Assembly (NCBI GenBank): GCA_003184365.1
Contig: NKYR01000060.1
Span: 158,847-222,846 of the forward strand
Origin: Evernia prunastri
Taxonomy: Eukaryota; Ascomycota; Lecanoromycetes; Lecanorales; Parmeliaceae
Direction: 5' to 3'
Length of the DNA stretch: 64,000 bases
This document shows, piece by piece, positions 1 to 11,617 of the stretch; the first letter of the stretch is position 1; the number at the start of each line of letters is the position of its first letter. The translations under genes and the position numbers were made by a program. Below the pieces are notes generated by a model. It did no database searches. It was not told where the DNA came from and saw only the letters and a list, made by a program, of their open reading frames with translations.

Positions 1-788
1 AACCCTTCACAACTCCAAAGATTCCGCAATCAGACGCTCCCAGACTTCCAAGGCAGTATCTCAGAGGAAAGAGGATGTAAGCACTATGAACCCAACCACC
101 CTAGCGATAAGTGCTGAACGAAAAAAAACTCACAACCAACTCCGTTTTGATTCAAGAAAATAATATAAAAAAAAAAGACAAACAACAAGAGAAAGACCAG
201 CCGTCTGACTCAAACGATTATAGACCAAACGTAGCTGCGGCTCTAAGAGGCTCTGACTTTGAGGACATTGATCAGGATAATACACACATCAGTGCTGAGG
301 GGTGTGGTAGATCACGCCGCATCATGGGGGGCGGGGGTTGGAAATCGCTGCAGCGCTGAGCACTGTGGTGTTGTAGCCACCCCTCACGGGGCAAATCAGC
401 ACGGGCTTCACAAGCGTATAAGTAAGTAGCCTTGACACCACTCCATGAAAGAATAAATCGAGGCTTCATGAACGTTCTTCACGCTAGGAAAATATCCACA
501 AAACAGGTGTGGAGGACGCGCGGAGCACGGACCCTGGGGGGAAATGTAGAGATGCGAGCTACTGCTGAAGGATGATACTTGGATAAAATATGGATTGAAG
601 GTGAGAATGACGAATAGGGTTGAGGAAGGAATGACGAGCGAGTAAGTGGGGGCCGGAAATACAGCATAGAGCAAGATGAACAATATGTTTAACACGCATA
701 CATGCATACACATGACCCTGTGGCCCGTGACATTCATTGATATGACGCCATAAGCGCAAGTGCCGCTCGTACAGTGCTTTCAAACACC

Positions 789-944
789 CAGGCACCGAAC
801 ACCAAGACACCCAACACCATGCACCATCAACATCATACATGCATGCATCAAGGCCCGAAATGGTTTCCAGGCACCGAACACCAAGGCACCGAACACACCA
901 TGCACGATGAACACCATGCACGCATGCATCAAGGCCCGAAATGG
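789..944. repeat. Imperfect tandem duplication, unit about 80 bp
   Basis: Two adjacent units share GGCACCGAACACCAAG near their starts (about 790 and 869) and CATGCATCAAGGCCCGAAAT near their ends (about 843 and 924). Only two copies are present and the spacing drifts by a base or two, so this is a local duplication rather than an array. Confidence 0.75.
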
Positions 945-1239
945 ACCCCCGTGGCCTAATAGGGCCGATATAGAACCCTCCACCACTTGGCCCGTCTAGA
1001 GTGTGTAGGTCCCTGCATAGGTCCCTGCATATATATTCGTCTATGTAGATGCAGGGTCAATCGCACGCTGTATCTACCTACATACGACATGAAAGTGTAT
1101 ATGGAAGGGGCAGATAATGCGGATAGATAAGCTAGATATAAGAATACTATGAGCTATTATATGCAGGGCGATGGACGGAAAGGGGCCGAGCCCACACCTA
1201 CCTATACATATACATACAGACTCACGTGCGACCCACGAT

Positions 1240-1264
1240 CTGATACCGATACCGATACCGATAT
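1240..1264. repeat. Short hexamer microsatellite (GATACC)n
   Basis: Nearly four consecutive GATACC-type hexamers are read directly. No function is implied. Confidence 0.7.
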
Positions 1265-2012
1265 CCACCCACATCTCCCACACCCCACCACACGACGTAA
1301 TACACGGTCACGGGCTCCTTTGTTTATTTATCTCGCTCGTCCGCCGGGCATGCATGGAACCTTAAAACCGTGAGCATCTTGTTGGTTCCCAGCCTCCTTC
1401 TGGGGTTTCAGCCGAGGTTGCCATGCCAGCCACTCAAATTAGCAGAGCATGTAAGGATACCTCCCAGGGGAGCTCCGGGATAGATAAATTCAAGCATTTT
1501 ACACATCATTCTTTCATACCTCATCATTGCAACATGGAATCGGGGCAGTGGCGCAGGATGATGATGGGGACGCGGAGAAGGTCTCCGTTGGGGGTTGGTA
1601 GGGCTCAAGCGGTGAACTATAGTTAAGAGTAGTTTATGGTGCTCTGGAAATAAGGTAGTGGGATCATGCGTAGGTAGATATCAGAGAGTTGGGGGCCGTT
1701 TCTTCCGGGTCGACAGTGCATGATCTCGTGGGGGCCGAAAATCGATCAAGCGCGGGGGGCAGCCCTATCTCCGCTTCAGGTCACGGTTGATGGTGTTGGT
1801 GGTTTGGGGCTTGGTGGGTGTGGTTTAAGCCCATCAGAGTTGGCTACGTAGTCGCTTGGACTTTTGGAGAGATTTGGGGAGCTTGGTGTTCGATTCGGAG
1901 CTTTTTGCAACGAGGAACGGTTCGTTCATGCGGGAAATTGGCATTCAATTTAATATTCTCGCTCTCATGACTTCTCTGGATATATCTAAGCGCCACGTGT
2001 AGAACGAGCTCC

Positions 2013-3317
2013 CTACTCATCATCACTGAATCTCGAAGCCTCCACATCCACCCAGCACTCACTGCACTGCGCCGAATGTGCGTCCCATGGGAAATCAAAG
2101 CCCCTCGTGTCAACACTTCCCAATTCCAACGGGGCTTCCGACGCCGTTGACTCCGGCGTCGGCGACACCTTCTGCGCCGACGTGTAGGGTTCGACTCCTC
2201 GCCTCCCGCTCAGGACGAAGATTGACGACGGGAAGATGTGGAGGTAGAGCGGGCGGAGGGTCGGGAGGCAGGCGGCTATGATGTAGTTGGCGGCCTCGTT
2301 GATGGTCCAGATGGTCCAGGCTATGGAGTTGTCTGGTTGGGCGGTTAGGATGGGTGCGTGTTGCTTGGATGGGTTTGAATGAATGTGTTGAGGGGGAGTG
2401 AAATGGGGGTGCTTACTGCTATCGAATGTCGATTCTTTTGTTTTGAAGAGAATGCTGAGGCGGGCACAGCTTGCGATGAAGCCACTAGGGACTTGTTAGT
2501 TCTGCGAGACGTGGGGTCCGAGAGTTAAGGCTCACATGATTCCGTGCAAGACTGTGGCGGTTACTGCGATCTTGGCTGAAAGGTTGAGATTCAACCTCCA
2601 TACTAGAGGTATTGGCATGATGAGCATGACCGCTCCGGTGATGACGTTTGGGATCGCCATGTATCTGGCAAATGCGACTTCATCGATACATTTCCCGCCA
2701 CGGATGGATTTGTTCCATTCGTAGGCAACGGGAGAACATTGGAAAATGGGCACGAATGTATTGACTATACCAGTCGCGACGACAAAAAAACCTATCAGAT
2801 AGACTCCGACAGTGAAGAATCTGTTGCTAGTAGTGAAGACACGGGTGTAGAGTAGGAGGATTGCGCATTTTGCCAGCGCAATTGAGAGTCCGTAGATGAG
2901 TATCCATGCAATGAAAGTCTAGTCAAGTGTCAGGAGATAGATCAAGGGATCAGTCAACGAGGCTCACCTGGCCAAGGAGCTTGCCTTCGGGCGAGCTTTT
3001 CATCTGGGCTTCTCTCATGTAGGCTCCAATACCCGCTATTCGTGGGACTGGCCCAAGTGAATCAGTCACGTCCGAGTCCAAGAGCCCAACGATCTTTGTA
3101 ACGACTTACAGGCAATGGCAAGAGCACAAAGTCCCAAGGTAAACACGGTTGCTAGTAAGAGCACGTAATCATCCGCGCCGAAGCCGGTCTTTCGTAATTT
3201 GCGTGAAGTGAGTCGTCCTCCTACCATTAGGAGCTGCATCACGATCAAGAGCACGGCAAGGACGACGACCTTGAAGCCGCCATGATCGTAGGAGGCGACG
3301 TTTACAGATGATCCCAT
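2013..3317 (-). CDS. Rhodopsin-domain integral membrane protein (PTH11-like superfamily)
   Basis: Seven-helix integral membrane protein of the fungal rhodopsin-domain family; members are membrane proteins of mostly unknown ligand, some related to PTH11-type receptors. I join five exons: 3110-3317, 2968-3047, 2536-2918, 2417-2484 and 2013-2332. All junctions are GT-AG and keep frame, giving 352 residues. Diagnostic segments are an early GADDYVLLLA stretch after the first helix, a central FQCSPVAYEWNKS segment, the IPNVITGAVMLIMPIP helix and a late NEAANYIIAACLPTLRPLY helix. The tail after about residue 280 is hydrophilic and acidic. The start is the ATG directly before the first hydrophobic segment; upstream codons look non-coding. 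It appears intact. Family assignment is confident, receptor function is not. Confidence 0.88.
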
Positions 3318-4530
3318 CGTGGAGCTGGAGATTGAATAGAAGGTTCTGGAGGAGATTCCTTTCAAGGCGTACGTAGAGTAATCTAACAAAAATCCGTAGA
3401 TAGCTGAAGAGAGATGGAGGTGGGCACTGACGGCGAATTCCTCAAATCTTATGGAAAGTTTGCAATGGGAGTATCTCCGCAAAGAGAGCATGAAGACTCG
3501 AGCGGCTCTGTAGGTGCACTGAGATATCAAGGCATCTCTTACCGCGGTCTCAAACTTTGCCGTATGCAAGCAATGACCCTTAATATTGGCCCCCACCAAC
3601 TGATATATGAGGTTGTTCCATTTACAGACAGACTGAGGTTGAATCGTAGATCTAGAACAGGAGGGGCAGGTAGAAAGTGGTGGACCATGAATCAACAACC
3701 GGACGGACGGCAAACAGGAGTCTTGCTGCCATAATGAACTGTAAAGGAGTTTGCAGTAGCTGATGGTACTATCATTCCAAGATTTCCCCGCTTGAATGGC
3801 CTCACAGGGGTTTCATCTCCTCTGTCCAAGTAAGTCCCGAGTCTTTTCACCAGAATCACGTCAAGGAAACACATGACGATCACCTGCATCCCAACAAGTG
3901 TTCTTTGTTTGGAGAGGGGCAAAGAAGCCACAGACGCTTGAACGTTTGATTCTTGGCAGTATCTCAGGTGGCGTCAAAGGTGAGTCTATTGTAGGCACCG
4001 CCAGTACTGAAAAAGGGTTCAATTAACGATGAGGATTTGCCCGGTAGCTTACTCGTAGCTCCTGTGATAGAGCGGCAATTACCACTATCCATCCTAGCAG
4101 CTGGGTCAGCAGCATGTTGATGCAAGCACGCGCAGGCCGGATGCACCGTTTGATGAATCATCAATGGATGGCTATAGGGTTGTCAAGATATGCTGTACCA
4201 AGGGCAAAGGGATTCATAGTCGAGTGAGGCGAGATAGCCGGCATTTTGACTTTGGTAGATTGCCGTGCTCGCCGTGGTGTATACTTTAACTTTATGAGTG
4301 AGAAGTACCCCCTTCGATCTTAGTCTAGCGGGGCCGTGCCGATCCCATCAACCCGGATAATGCTAGAATTCCCCTAGAATTCCTTAATGATCCTTCCTTT
4401 CGCACACACATGAAAATGATAAGAGAAGAGTGGACAACAGTAATAAGAAGAACTAGAATACGATCTATAAAGCTTTCAAGACTTGGAAAGTCAAAGTTCG
4501 ACGGTCAATGCTTTAGTCTCCTATTACCTT
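3318..4530. other. Upstream region, no supported gene
   Basis: Short minus-strand frames occur at 3692-3931 and 3964-4164, but neither shows a recognisable domain and I could not join them into a convincing model. They may be non-coding or relics of a decayed neighbour. Confidence 0.45.
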
Positions 4531-5554
4531 TCACACTTTGATCAACACATTCAACTGTTGCAACCGTAGTTCAAGCTCTACAGAATGTATATCCTGCTTC
4601 TTAGATATGTCATGGTGACACCAAGAATTACATTCAATCCACATCCGGGTCGATGGTGTACGTGGCTTCCTCGCTTCTGATATCATTTCCGGCGACGAAC
4701 GCATCAGATGACCATCTTCTCGAACCTCCATATGTTGCCGATTCAGCCGGTCAGGGTGAGCCAAGACCTGGACCCCGTTGAGGATGAAGTCAAGTGTTGT
4801 GAGAGGCTCGGCACCTCGAGAGTACCAAGTCACGAAAGAAGAAAAGGCTTGATCTGGCTGAAGGAAGGAAAGGACAGGGGCAAATGAGGAGCGCGTATGC
4901 TTCTTCGTGCGTAGGACGGATACTTGAGGAGCGACATCGGCGGTCAGTGCCTCTGAGGACAACCTTTCAACCGACAACCTGGTGTCTATGGTGGAGGATC
5001 TGCAATTGGAGCGTGTTTGCAATTCGATTAGGGGACAGAACGATGTAAATGCGTGGCACAGATATGGTAACACTCCGCTTCTTTGCTTGTATAGGGCCCT
5101 GGTAGTTGACCAGCATCTTTAGTAGTTGGAGATGATAAGGACCTCTGTTTCAGAATCTTTCAAGTCTCAACGCCTCAATACCAATCCCAAGCTCCTCCTC
5201 AGCCCTAGGCATTTAAAATGATTTTGCCGGACAACTCATGAGCTGGCCAATCGATATGTAGAGTTCAACAATTGATCCTACAACTGATTCAAATCATCAC
5301 TGGACGAAACTCACCCACAGCGGAGGACAGAAAACAGAATCTAGAATTACGCCTGTATATACACAGAATCGTCTCTCGATGTCAAACTTCGAGATTCTCC
5401 CGCAAGGAATCAGCGGGTGGACTCTAGTTTCTGCAACCTCAAGGCTCAAAGGTTTTTTCAATACGCTAGTCGGTCGAAACAGGCTGCCGTAGTCGTAATA
5501 CTCGTACTGTTGGAAATATAGTGACTTGGCACATACAAGGTAATTATTCCACAT
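4531..5554 (-). CDS. Hypothetical protein, possible two-part gene model
   Basis: Two minus-strand segments look protein-like. The upstream one starts at an ATG at 5554 and runs to a good donor (GTGAGT on the minus strand, exon end near 5315). It encodes about 80 residues including FRPTSVLKKPLSLEV and FDIERRFCVYTGVILDS. The downstream open stretch covers 4531 to about 5090. The intron acceptor between them could not be fixed, because several AG sites around 5000-5090 are possible. No family is recognised. The model may be one gene, two genes or a fragment; the AT-rich decayed island begins directly upstream. Confidence 0.25.
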
Positions 5555-5639
5555 CGAGCGAGATACCGGAACCAGCTGGAATTATCGAAAGAGAACGGCT
5601 TTATCGAATTGCGTCATGTTATATGTGATGAAAGAATAT

Positions 5640-6315
5640 AATCTTCTGCATCTAATGAATACAAATATATCTATCTTCTTTCTCAGATAGATTCTTAGCT
5701 ATACTTAATAATAGATGTGCTTACTATATTACTTCTTACTAGTCGATATTTACGAAGTTATTCTAGCTCTAATTTATATTCGCTTAATCTTTCATCTTTT
5801 TTAACTAGCTGAGATATACAATTTTAATAGATTATAAGCTCGATTAGTCATTAATCGAGTATTAAAAGTCTTTCGCTATATTATCAGCTAGTCAGTATTC
5901 AATATAATCGATATTAATTTTTCAGACTTTTTAAAAGACGCTTTATAAGAAGAAAAAAGCGTAAAAGAGAGGGAATTAAGCGATTTATCGAGAATCGATA
6001 TTAATAGATTTATAAGAAGAATAAAAGAACTCGAAAGAGTAAATAAGAAATTATAAAAGATTCGAAGATAGATATTAAAGAAAATCGACGAAGAAAGAAG
6101 ATAAATTATAGAGTAGATTATTTAGAAGACGCTCGAACTCGAGAAAGAAGAATCGATAAAAAGATTAATAAAATTATCGATTATAAGATTATTTGAAAGA
6201 TCGTTTGAAAGAAATTAAACATTCGCTAAAAAGAATCGTCTCTTAACGTTATTAATAATAGAATCTTTTCATATTAATAAAATTAAATAAAGAGAAGGAG
6301 AGAAAGAAATCAAAG
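5640..6315. repeat. AT-rich island with RIP-like composition
   Basis: Long AT-rich stretch rich in TA and TTA, full of stop codons in all frames, abutting LTR sequence on its right. This composition is what RIP leaves in ascomycete repeats. No unmutated partner is in the window, so its origin is unknown. Confidence 0.65.
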
Positions 6316-7121
6316 TGTTAGGACCGTTACTAGAAACAATATCAATAGTGGTGTGTAACTGTAACGGGGTCTAGGCATGCGTGACTGAGCAACTCGTACA
6401 TTGGTTACTAGATAGACTGAATCCTGAGGAACCAAAGTGGGAATCCTCAGAGGCAGCATATTTAGCAGGGGAGAGTGCACCCCCATGCCAAGCAAACTTA
6501 CTATGCGACTGCTATAGCCGCACAGCTGCACCAGAGGGATAGTCTCCCGGATCTGGCCTAGATGTATGTTGGATTCCTGGACTTCTGACAGGCCGCCTCA
6601 TGCCTAGAGACCTCATGGCCCTTACAGTAACGAAGATTCTAAAGCTACAGAAGAACTATGTACATAGAATGGTTCTTATGTAGACAGCGGAGACATGCCA
6701 AGGCCGGGCTAGGCCCGACTTGGATGCAGTGTCAATATGCTTCTTGACACACTCGTAACACTGTCAAGGAACGAGGCTAGGCTAGGACTACCACTTGGTA
6801 TACTTGGTCTGGTAGGGTCAGGTCTATTTACAAGACGAAAGACGAAGAAGGAAAACAGGAAATGGGCGACCAGCGCCCCTATATGAGAACAAATGACATG
6901 TCAGAACCGTGCCCAGAGTCAAGTCTAATGGGGGTAAATTGAATAAGACAACTAGATAAGGAGGAAATATGTACAGAAGAAGAGCGCTTAAATACTAGGA
7001 AGAATCCCCGCTAGCCTATGTGTCAATGGGAATGTGTCAATAACCAATAAACACTCTATGTGCTAGACACATAGCCATAAACACTCCCTATGTGCCTGAC
7101 ACCTAGGGTACGTCCGTAACA
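6316..7121 (-). mobile_element. LTR of a retrotransposon, copy 1
   Basis: An 806-bp unit begins TGTTAGGACCG and ends CGTCCGTAACA, so it has the TG...CA ends of an LTR. Immediately right is CTACCCCCCCCC, which on the minus strand is a polypurine tract followed by the LTR, so the element reads leftward. The same arrangement recurs at 7332-8137 and, in another family, at 10762-10944. Internal patches such as TGTCAAGGAACGAGGCT resemble other LTR starts nearby, suggesting a composite or nested origin. The sequence is not RIP-mutated. Confidence 0.65.
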
Positions 7122-7259
7122 CTACCCCCCCCCTCAGGCAAGCGATGCACCAGCGCTGTAGATTGGCCTGCGAGTCGTCTGCGAGCAGAAAGGATAAAAA
7201 TAGTGGCGAGACCCCGGAGATTTCGGAGACGGCGGGGCCGCTTTGACTTGGCAACAGCG
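7122..7259 (-). mobile_element. Internal remnant next to LTR copy 1, with polypurine tract
   Basis: Starts with the C-rich run that is the minus-strand polypurine tract and continues as retrotransposon internal sequence until a single N at 7260. The rest of the element is absent from the assembly. Confidence 0.5.
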
Positions 7260-7331
7260 NAACGTTATTAATAATAGAATCTTTTCATATTAATAAAATT
7301 AAATAAAGAGAAGGAGAGAAAGAAATCAAAG

Positions 7332-8137
7332 TGTTAGGACCGTTACTAGAAACAATATCAATAGTGGTGTGTAACTGTAACGGGGTCTAGGCATGCGTGA
7401 CTGAGCAACTCGTACATTGGTTACTAGATAGACTGAATCCTGAGGAACCAAAGTGGGAATCCTCAGAGGCAGCATATTTAGCAGGGGAGAGTGCACCCCC
7501 ATGCAAAGCAAACTTACTATGCGACTGCTATAGCCGCACAGCTGCACCAGAGGGATAGTCTCCCGGATCTGGCCTAGATGTATGTTGGATTCCTGGACTT
7601 CTGACAGGCCGCCTCATGCCTAGAGACCTCATGGCCCTTACAGTAACGAAGATTCTAAAGCTACAGAAGAACTATGTACATAGAATGGTTCTTATGTAGA
7701 CAGCGGAGACATGCCAAGGCCGGGCTAGGCCCGACTTGGATGCAGTGTCAATATGCTTCTTGACACACTCGTAACACTGTCAAGGAACGAGGCTAGGCTA
7801 GGACTACCACTTGGTATACTTGGTCTGGTAGGGTCAGGTCTATTTACAAGACGAAAGACGAAGAAGGAAAACAGGAAATGGGCGACCAGCGCCCCTATAT
7901 GAGAACAAATGACATGTCAGAACCGTGCCCAGAGTCAAGTCTAATGGGGGTAAATTGAATAAGACAACTAGATAAGGAGGAAATATGTACAGAAGAAGAG
8001 CGCTTAAATACTAGGAAGAATCCCCGCTAGCCTATGTGTCAATGGGAATGTGTCAATAACCAATAAACACTCTATGTGCTAGACACATAGCCATAAACAC
8101 TCCCTATGTGCCTGACACCTAGGGTACGTCCGTAACA
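7332..8137 (-). mobile_element. LTR of the same family, copy 2
   Basis: Near-identical to 6316-7121 at an offset of 1016 bp; the match extends over 6245-7154 and 7261-8170. By eye I find one base difference, in the ATGCCAAGCAAAC/ATGCAAAGCAAAC patch. The copy is bounded by N at 7260 and 8171, so the apparent tandem arrangement may come from scaffolding of repeat ends. Confidence 0.6.
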
Positions 8138-8171
8138 CTACCCCCCCCCTCAGGCAAGCGATGCACCAGCN

Positions 8172-8746
8172 CGGATCTGGCCTAGATGTATGTTGGATTC
8201 CTGGACTTCTGACAGGCCGCCTCATGCCTAGAGACCTCATGGCCCTTACAGTAACGAAGATTCTNNNNNNNNNNNNNNNNNNNNNAAAGATTGTGTCAAG
8301 GAACGAGGCTAGGCTAGGACTACCACTTGGTATACTTGGTCTGGTAGGGTCAGGTCTATTTACAAGACGAAAGACGAGGAAGGAAAACAGGAAGTGGGCG
8401 ACCAGCGCCCCTATATGAGAACAGATGACACGCTAGACTAGCTTATCGCATCTATCGCATAGATGCTCGCATTCAACTGTTGGAATGAGGTCCTAGCGAC
8501 CCTTGGCTGACTGGGCTAGATCGGGGCTAGGGTAGGGCTGTGTCAGGGAACGAGGCTTGGTAGAAGGATTCTCATTCTCTATGGCTAGGACTAGGTAGAA
8601 TTCCAAGACGAAAGATGAGGAAACAAGAAAGAACGGGGGATGCGAGCAGCCCTTAAGGGGCTGTCGCCTAGATCGTCGGCTATCGCATAGATTAACCTGA
8701 CTAGACTGAGATCCACACCATGACAGGCTGACTTCACACCGTGACA
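8172..8746. mobile_element. Third, broken LTR-related copy hosting a nested solo LTR
   Basis: Bases 8172-8264 repeat 6548-6640. A 21-base N run (8265-8285) follows, then a TGTCAAGGAACGAGG-type LTR start near 8294. The outer element ends at CACACCGTGACA (8746). A different LTR (8541-8725) is inserted within it, so this is a nested insertion. Confidence 0.55.
8541..8725. mobile_element. Solo LTR with 5-bp target-site duplication GGCTG
   Basis: Begins TGTCAGGGAACGAGGCTTGG and ends CCACACCATGACA. GGCTG flanks it on both sides (8536-8540 and 8726-8730), the footprint of an LTR-element insertion followed by LTR-LTR recombination. It is clearly related to the solo LTR at 18229-18421. Confidence 0.8.
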
Positions 8747-9525
8747 ATTTAGTATATATCTTATAAACGACTACTGCTCAAAATATTTTAGAGTATTAAT
8801 AATAATAATTCTTTCTAAATCGAAAAAGAATCACTCTATTTTTAAGAAATATAGATTTATTACATTATTAAACATTATAAAGAAGATAATAAAGTTTATT
8901 CTCGCTAGACGTATAGTATATCTAACGAAGATTTATTAATTACTTTTCGTCACGTATATGAAAGACAGACGACTAAGATTCTACGAACATAATATTTATT
9001 ATCTACTAAAACGTATATATTAGATATAAAACTTCGATAAAGTAGTTACGATGTTACTACTCGATATATTAGATATGTACCATAAGATCTCTCATTTTAG
9101 ATTATTATATGATCTTCGAAAACGATTAATAGATTTGAATATTATCAAATAAATAAAATTCTTTCTATTAAATAGAATTATTATACTAAAAATAAGCGAA
9201 TATATTATATCAAAAATTTTTATAGTCACAGATATTTCATAGAACTTATCTTTATTATTTATTCTCTATTTATTCTATAATTTAAATCTTATAGATATAT
9301 ATAACACGCGATTAAATCTTAATATTACGATAATAGACTTTATTAATAATATAGATCTACTAACGATAAAAAACTCTCTCGAGAATAACTACAAGTATCT
9401 TCAAAGAATTTATAACGAAGTTTATCTGTTATAAGTTAAACGTCACGACTCGAAGTTCGATTTCAAGAAACATTAATTAATTTATCTTAGTAGAAAGTAG
9501 AGAGACGACTTAGATTGTTAGGCGC
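8747..9525. repeat. AT-rich RIP-like island
   Basis: Strongly AT-rich with stops in every frame and no gene. It lies between two non-RIP LTR-like segments, so the flanking insertions are probably younger. Confidence 0.6.
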
Positions 9526-9780
9526 AGGCCAAAAAGGGGCAGTAGTGCATGTATCCGCCTGAGCCGCGAATGCTTGACATACGCATGTCAAGCGATTCCT
9601 TGGCGAAGAAGCTTAAAGAGCGCATGCCCCCGTGTTTCTGATTTTCCTTCCTTAAAAATTAGTCTTACCATCTAGATATATATACTATATATATATACTC
9701 TACTAAGTTCACATTGCTACACAACCCTAGCCTGGCTTTTATACTTCTATTATATAAGCCAGTCTAATACGTTTAGCGAG
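9526..9780. mobile_element. GC-richer island, possible LTR fragment
   Basis: A patch of ordinary base composition between two AT-rich islands, starting TGTTAGGCGCAGGCC. It contains a promoter-like run of ATATATATAC (about 9677-9700) and a repeated AAGCCAG. The start looks like an LTR terminus, but I could not find a matching end with target-site duplication. Confidence 0.35.
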
Positions 9781-10761
9781 TGTGAAAAATCGTTTCACTT
9801 CAATTTTTGAATCAGATAATTTAAATTCTATCGATTTTAATTTTAATTTTAATTTAATACTTAATATTAAGTTAGTCGATAAACACTTTCTAAAGAATTT
9901 ATCTACTATAACGTTTTAGATATTTATATTATAAGTTTATTTCTTCGTTTTCATAATTTCTTCTTTTATTATATCTAATTAGCTTATTTTAATATTATTT
10001 TTACTTTCGATATATCTATTATTATTTTCGAGATAGTAATAATAGATTTTAACACTTTTAATGTCGAATATATTTTCGTAATCTTTATTTCACTCAAATT
10101 TCTGTGAATAATAATATAATAACTTATAGTCTATATTCGAATTTTCGTCTAATTTTTTAAGAATACTTCTAATTATTTTTAATCTTTTTTCTTCGTTATC
10201 GTAGACTTTTAATTATTTCTTAAAAGTGAGTTTCTTTGTTATTTAATCTAGCATTAACGTTTTTTACTTCGCTTTCTATGCATAGCTCTCTTCGTTTTAT
10301 AAATCTTTTAAATTATCGTCGTATTCGTTTAGTCTCTGATTTTCTACTAATTTTATAATATATTCCTTTCATTTCTTTACTATCTCTGAGTGATCTATAT
10401 ATCGTCTTACACATCTTTGTATTAATTCTTCGAATGATTTTTAGAAGTTCGATCGAAGCGAGTCGTCTTTCTGCTTGAATGTGAAGTTTAATTATTTAAT
10501 ATCTTCGATTGAAAGTTCTTATTCTAACTAAAGTGCGAAGATTATTGCATTTCGATATGCTAAGAGATATATCGTCTCTACTTTTAGTTCCTTTTCCTTT
10601 TTCTTTATATTATTTAACGATTTTAAAAATAAATCTTCTTTTGACTTATTTCTTAAAATAATATACTTTCTACTGCTTTTAATTAAATTAAACGTTATTA
10701 TTTTAATAAGTTCGTTTATTATCTCGATCGACACTTCTACGATATACTATTAATTGAAATC
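9781..10761. repeat. AT-rich RIP-like island upstream of gypsy LTR
   Basis: AT-rich, stop-dense sequence. Its only longer open frame (10528-10734, minus) encodes low-complexity I/K/L-rich sequence, as expected from a RIP-degraded element, and is not called as a gene. Confidence 0.6.
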
Positions 10762-10944
10762 TGTCAGGGACTTGATATTGGATCGTAATGATACTATGAA
10801 TCAGGTTTGAATGGAATTCTACTATGATGTTCTATGTAGAAGGAATGCTGTTCTAAGTACAAATGTGTGGGTGCGCTAGGCCTAGTTGAGTCTAGCGCCT
10901 TTCGCGGAGAAGCTTGGAGCAACGCTAGGGCTGAGACCGTGACA
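10762..10944 (-). mobile_element. LTR of the gypsy chromovirus
   Basis: Reads TGTCAGGGACTTG...GAGACCGTGACA on the plus strand, so it has TG...CA ends and is 183 bp. The next bases, CTACCCCCCTCTCAAG, are the polypurine tract on the minus strand. This is therefore the 3' LTR of the minus-strand gypsy element whose pol lies at 11618-14999. The second LTR is not in the window. Confidence 0.75.
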
Positions 10945-11461
10945 CTACCCCCCTCTCAAGAATCGCCATGCCCGCATGGTATAAAAATTGCAGAGTGGAG
11001 TTAGGATATAGTGGAGATGCTGATGCCGTGAAGGTCCATTGATGGAGGACGTCCCTCAACAGCATAGTATGGCCACTAATGGTTCCCAGTCCTCTGGGGT
11101 CTGAAAAGAGTGATGAGGGCCTGCCTTGTTAGGTTGCGTGTGATGAAAATCCGCTACCAAGTCTGGGCACCCTGCAGCGTGCCAGTACGATTCCCATTTA
11201 GGTACATCGCTCTGATGGCCTGTCCATTTGAATTTGTACATGAGGCATCCTCTTTCTCCTGTCTGAGGGTCCTTTCTCCGTTTATCGATGATGGAGTCGA
11301 TAACTTCATCCACAAAATGCTCGCTTCCCTCTTCATCCGTTTGTGTTGGTGGTGGAGGCGGTTCTATTTGGCCGGGGAGAGGATCGCTGTTATCAATGTG
11401 TAGTAACCATGGATGAAAAACGGGAAAGATGTTCATCCCGTCCGGGAGTTCCAATTCGTAA
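10945..11461 (-). mobile_element. Duplicate 3' end of gypsy pol (chromodomain part), cut by an N
   Basis: Bases 10901-11461 repeat 11463-12023 with three differences that I can see. The segment encodes the last part of the integrase/chromodomain region (coding part 11056-11461) and ends at the N at 11462. Because the copies differ at a few bases, it is probably the end of another family member placed here by scaffolding, though a true tandem truncation cannot be excluded. Confidence 0.6.
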
Positions 11462-11617
11462 NTTCGCGGAGAAGCTTGGAGCAACGCTAAGGCTGAGACC
11501 GTGACACTACCCCCCTCTCAAGAATCGCCATGCCCGCATGGTATAAAAATTGCAGAGTGGAGTTAGGATATAGTGGAGATGCTGATGCCGTGAAGGTCCA
11601 TTGATGGAGGACGTCCC

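Larger units (their letters stand above)
1..2012. other. Gene-poor flank, no supported gene
   Basis: I see no coding region I can support in these two kilobases. Open frames are short, on both strands, and repeat-rich. It holds an imperfect tandem duplication (789-944), a short hexamer run and several ATGCATGC-type patches. The right end is the 3' flank of the minus-strand rhodopsin-domain gene. Confidence 0.6.

Noticed and set aside
789..944. Direct repeats suggesting a CRISPR-like array
   Set aside because: Only two diverged units with no conserved repeat-spacer alternation; fungal context.
3318..3713. N-terminal extension of the rhodopsin-domain protein
   Set aside because: The upstream in-frame codons show no hydrophobic or conserved pattern, and the ATG at 3317 directly precedes the first helix.
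10528..10734. Open frame of 68 codons in an AT-rich island (minus)
   Set aside because: Low-complexity I/K/L/N content and position within RIP-mutated DNA make it a chance frame.
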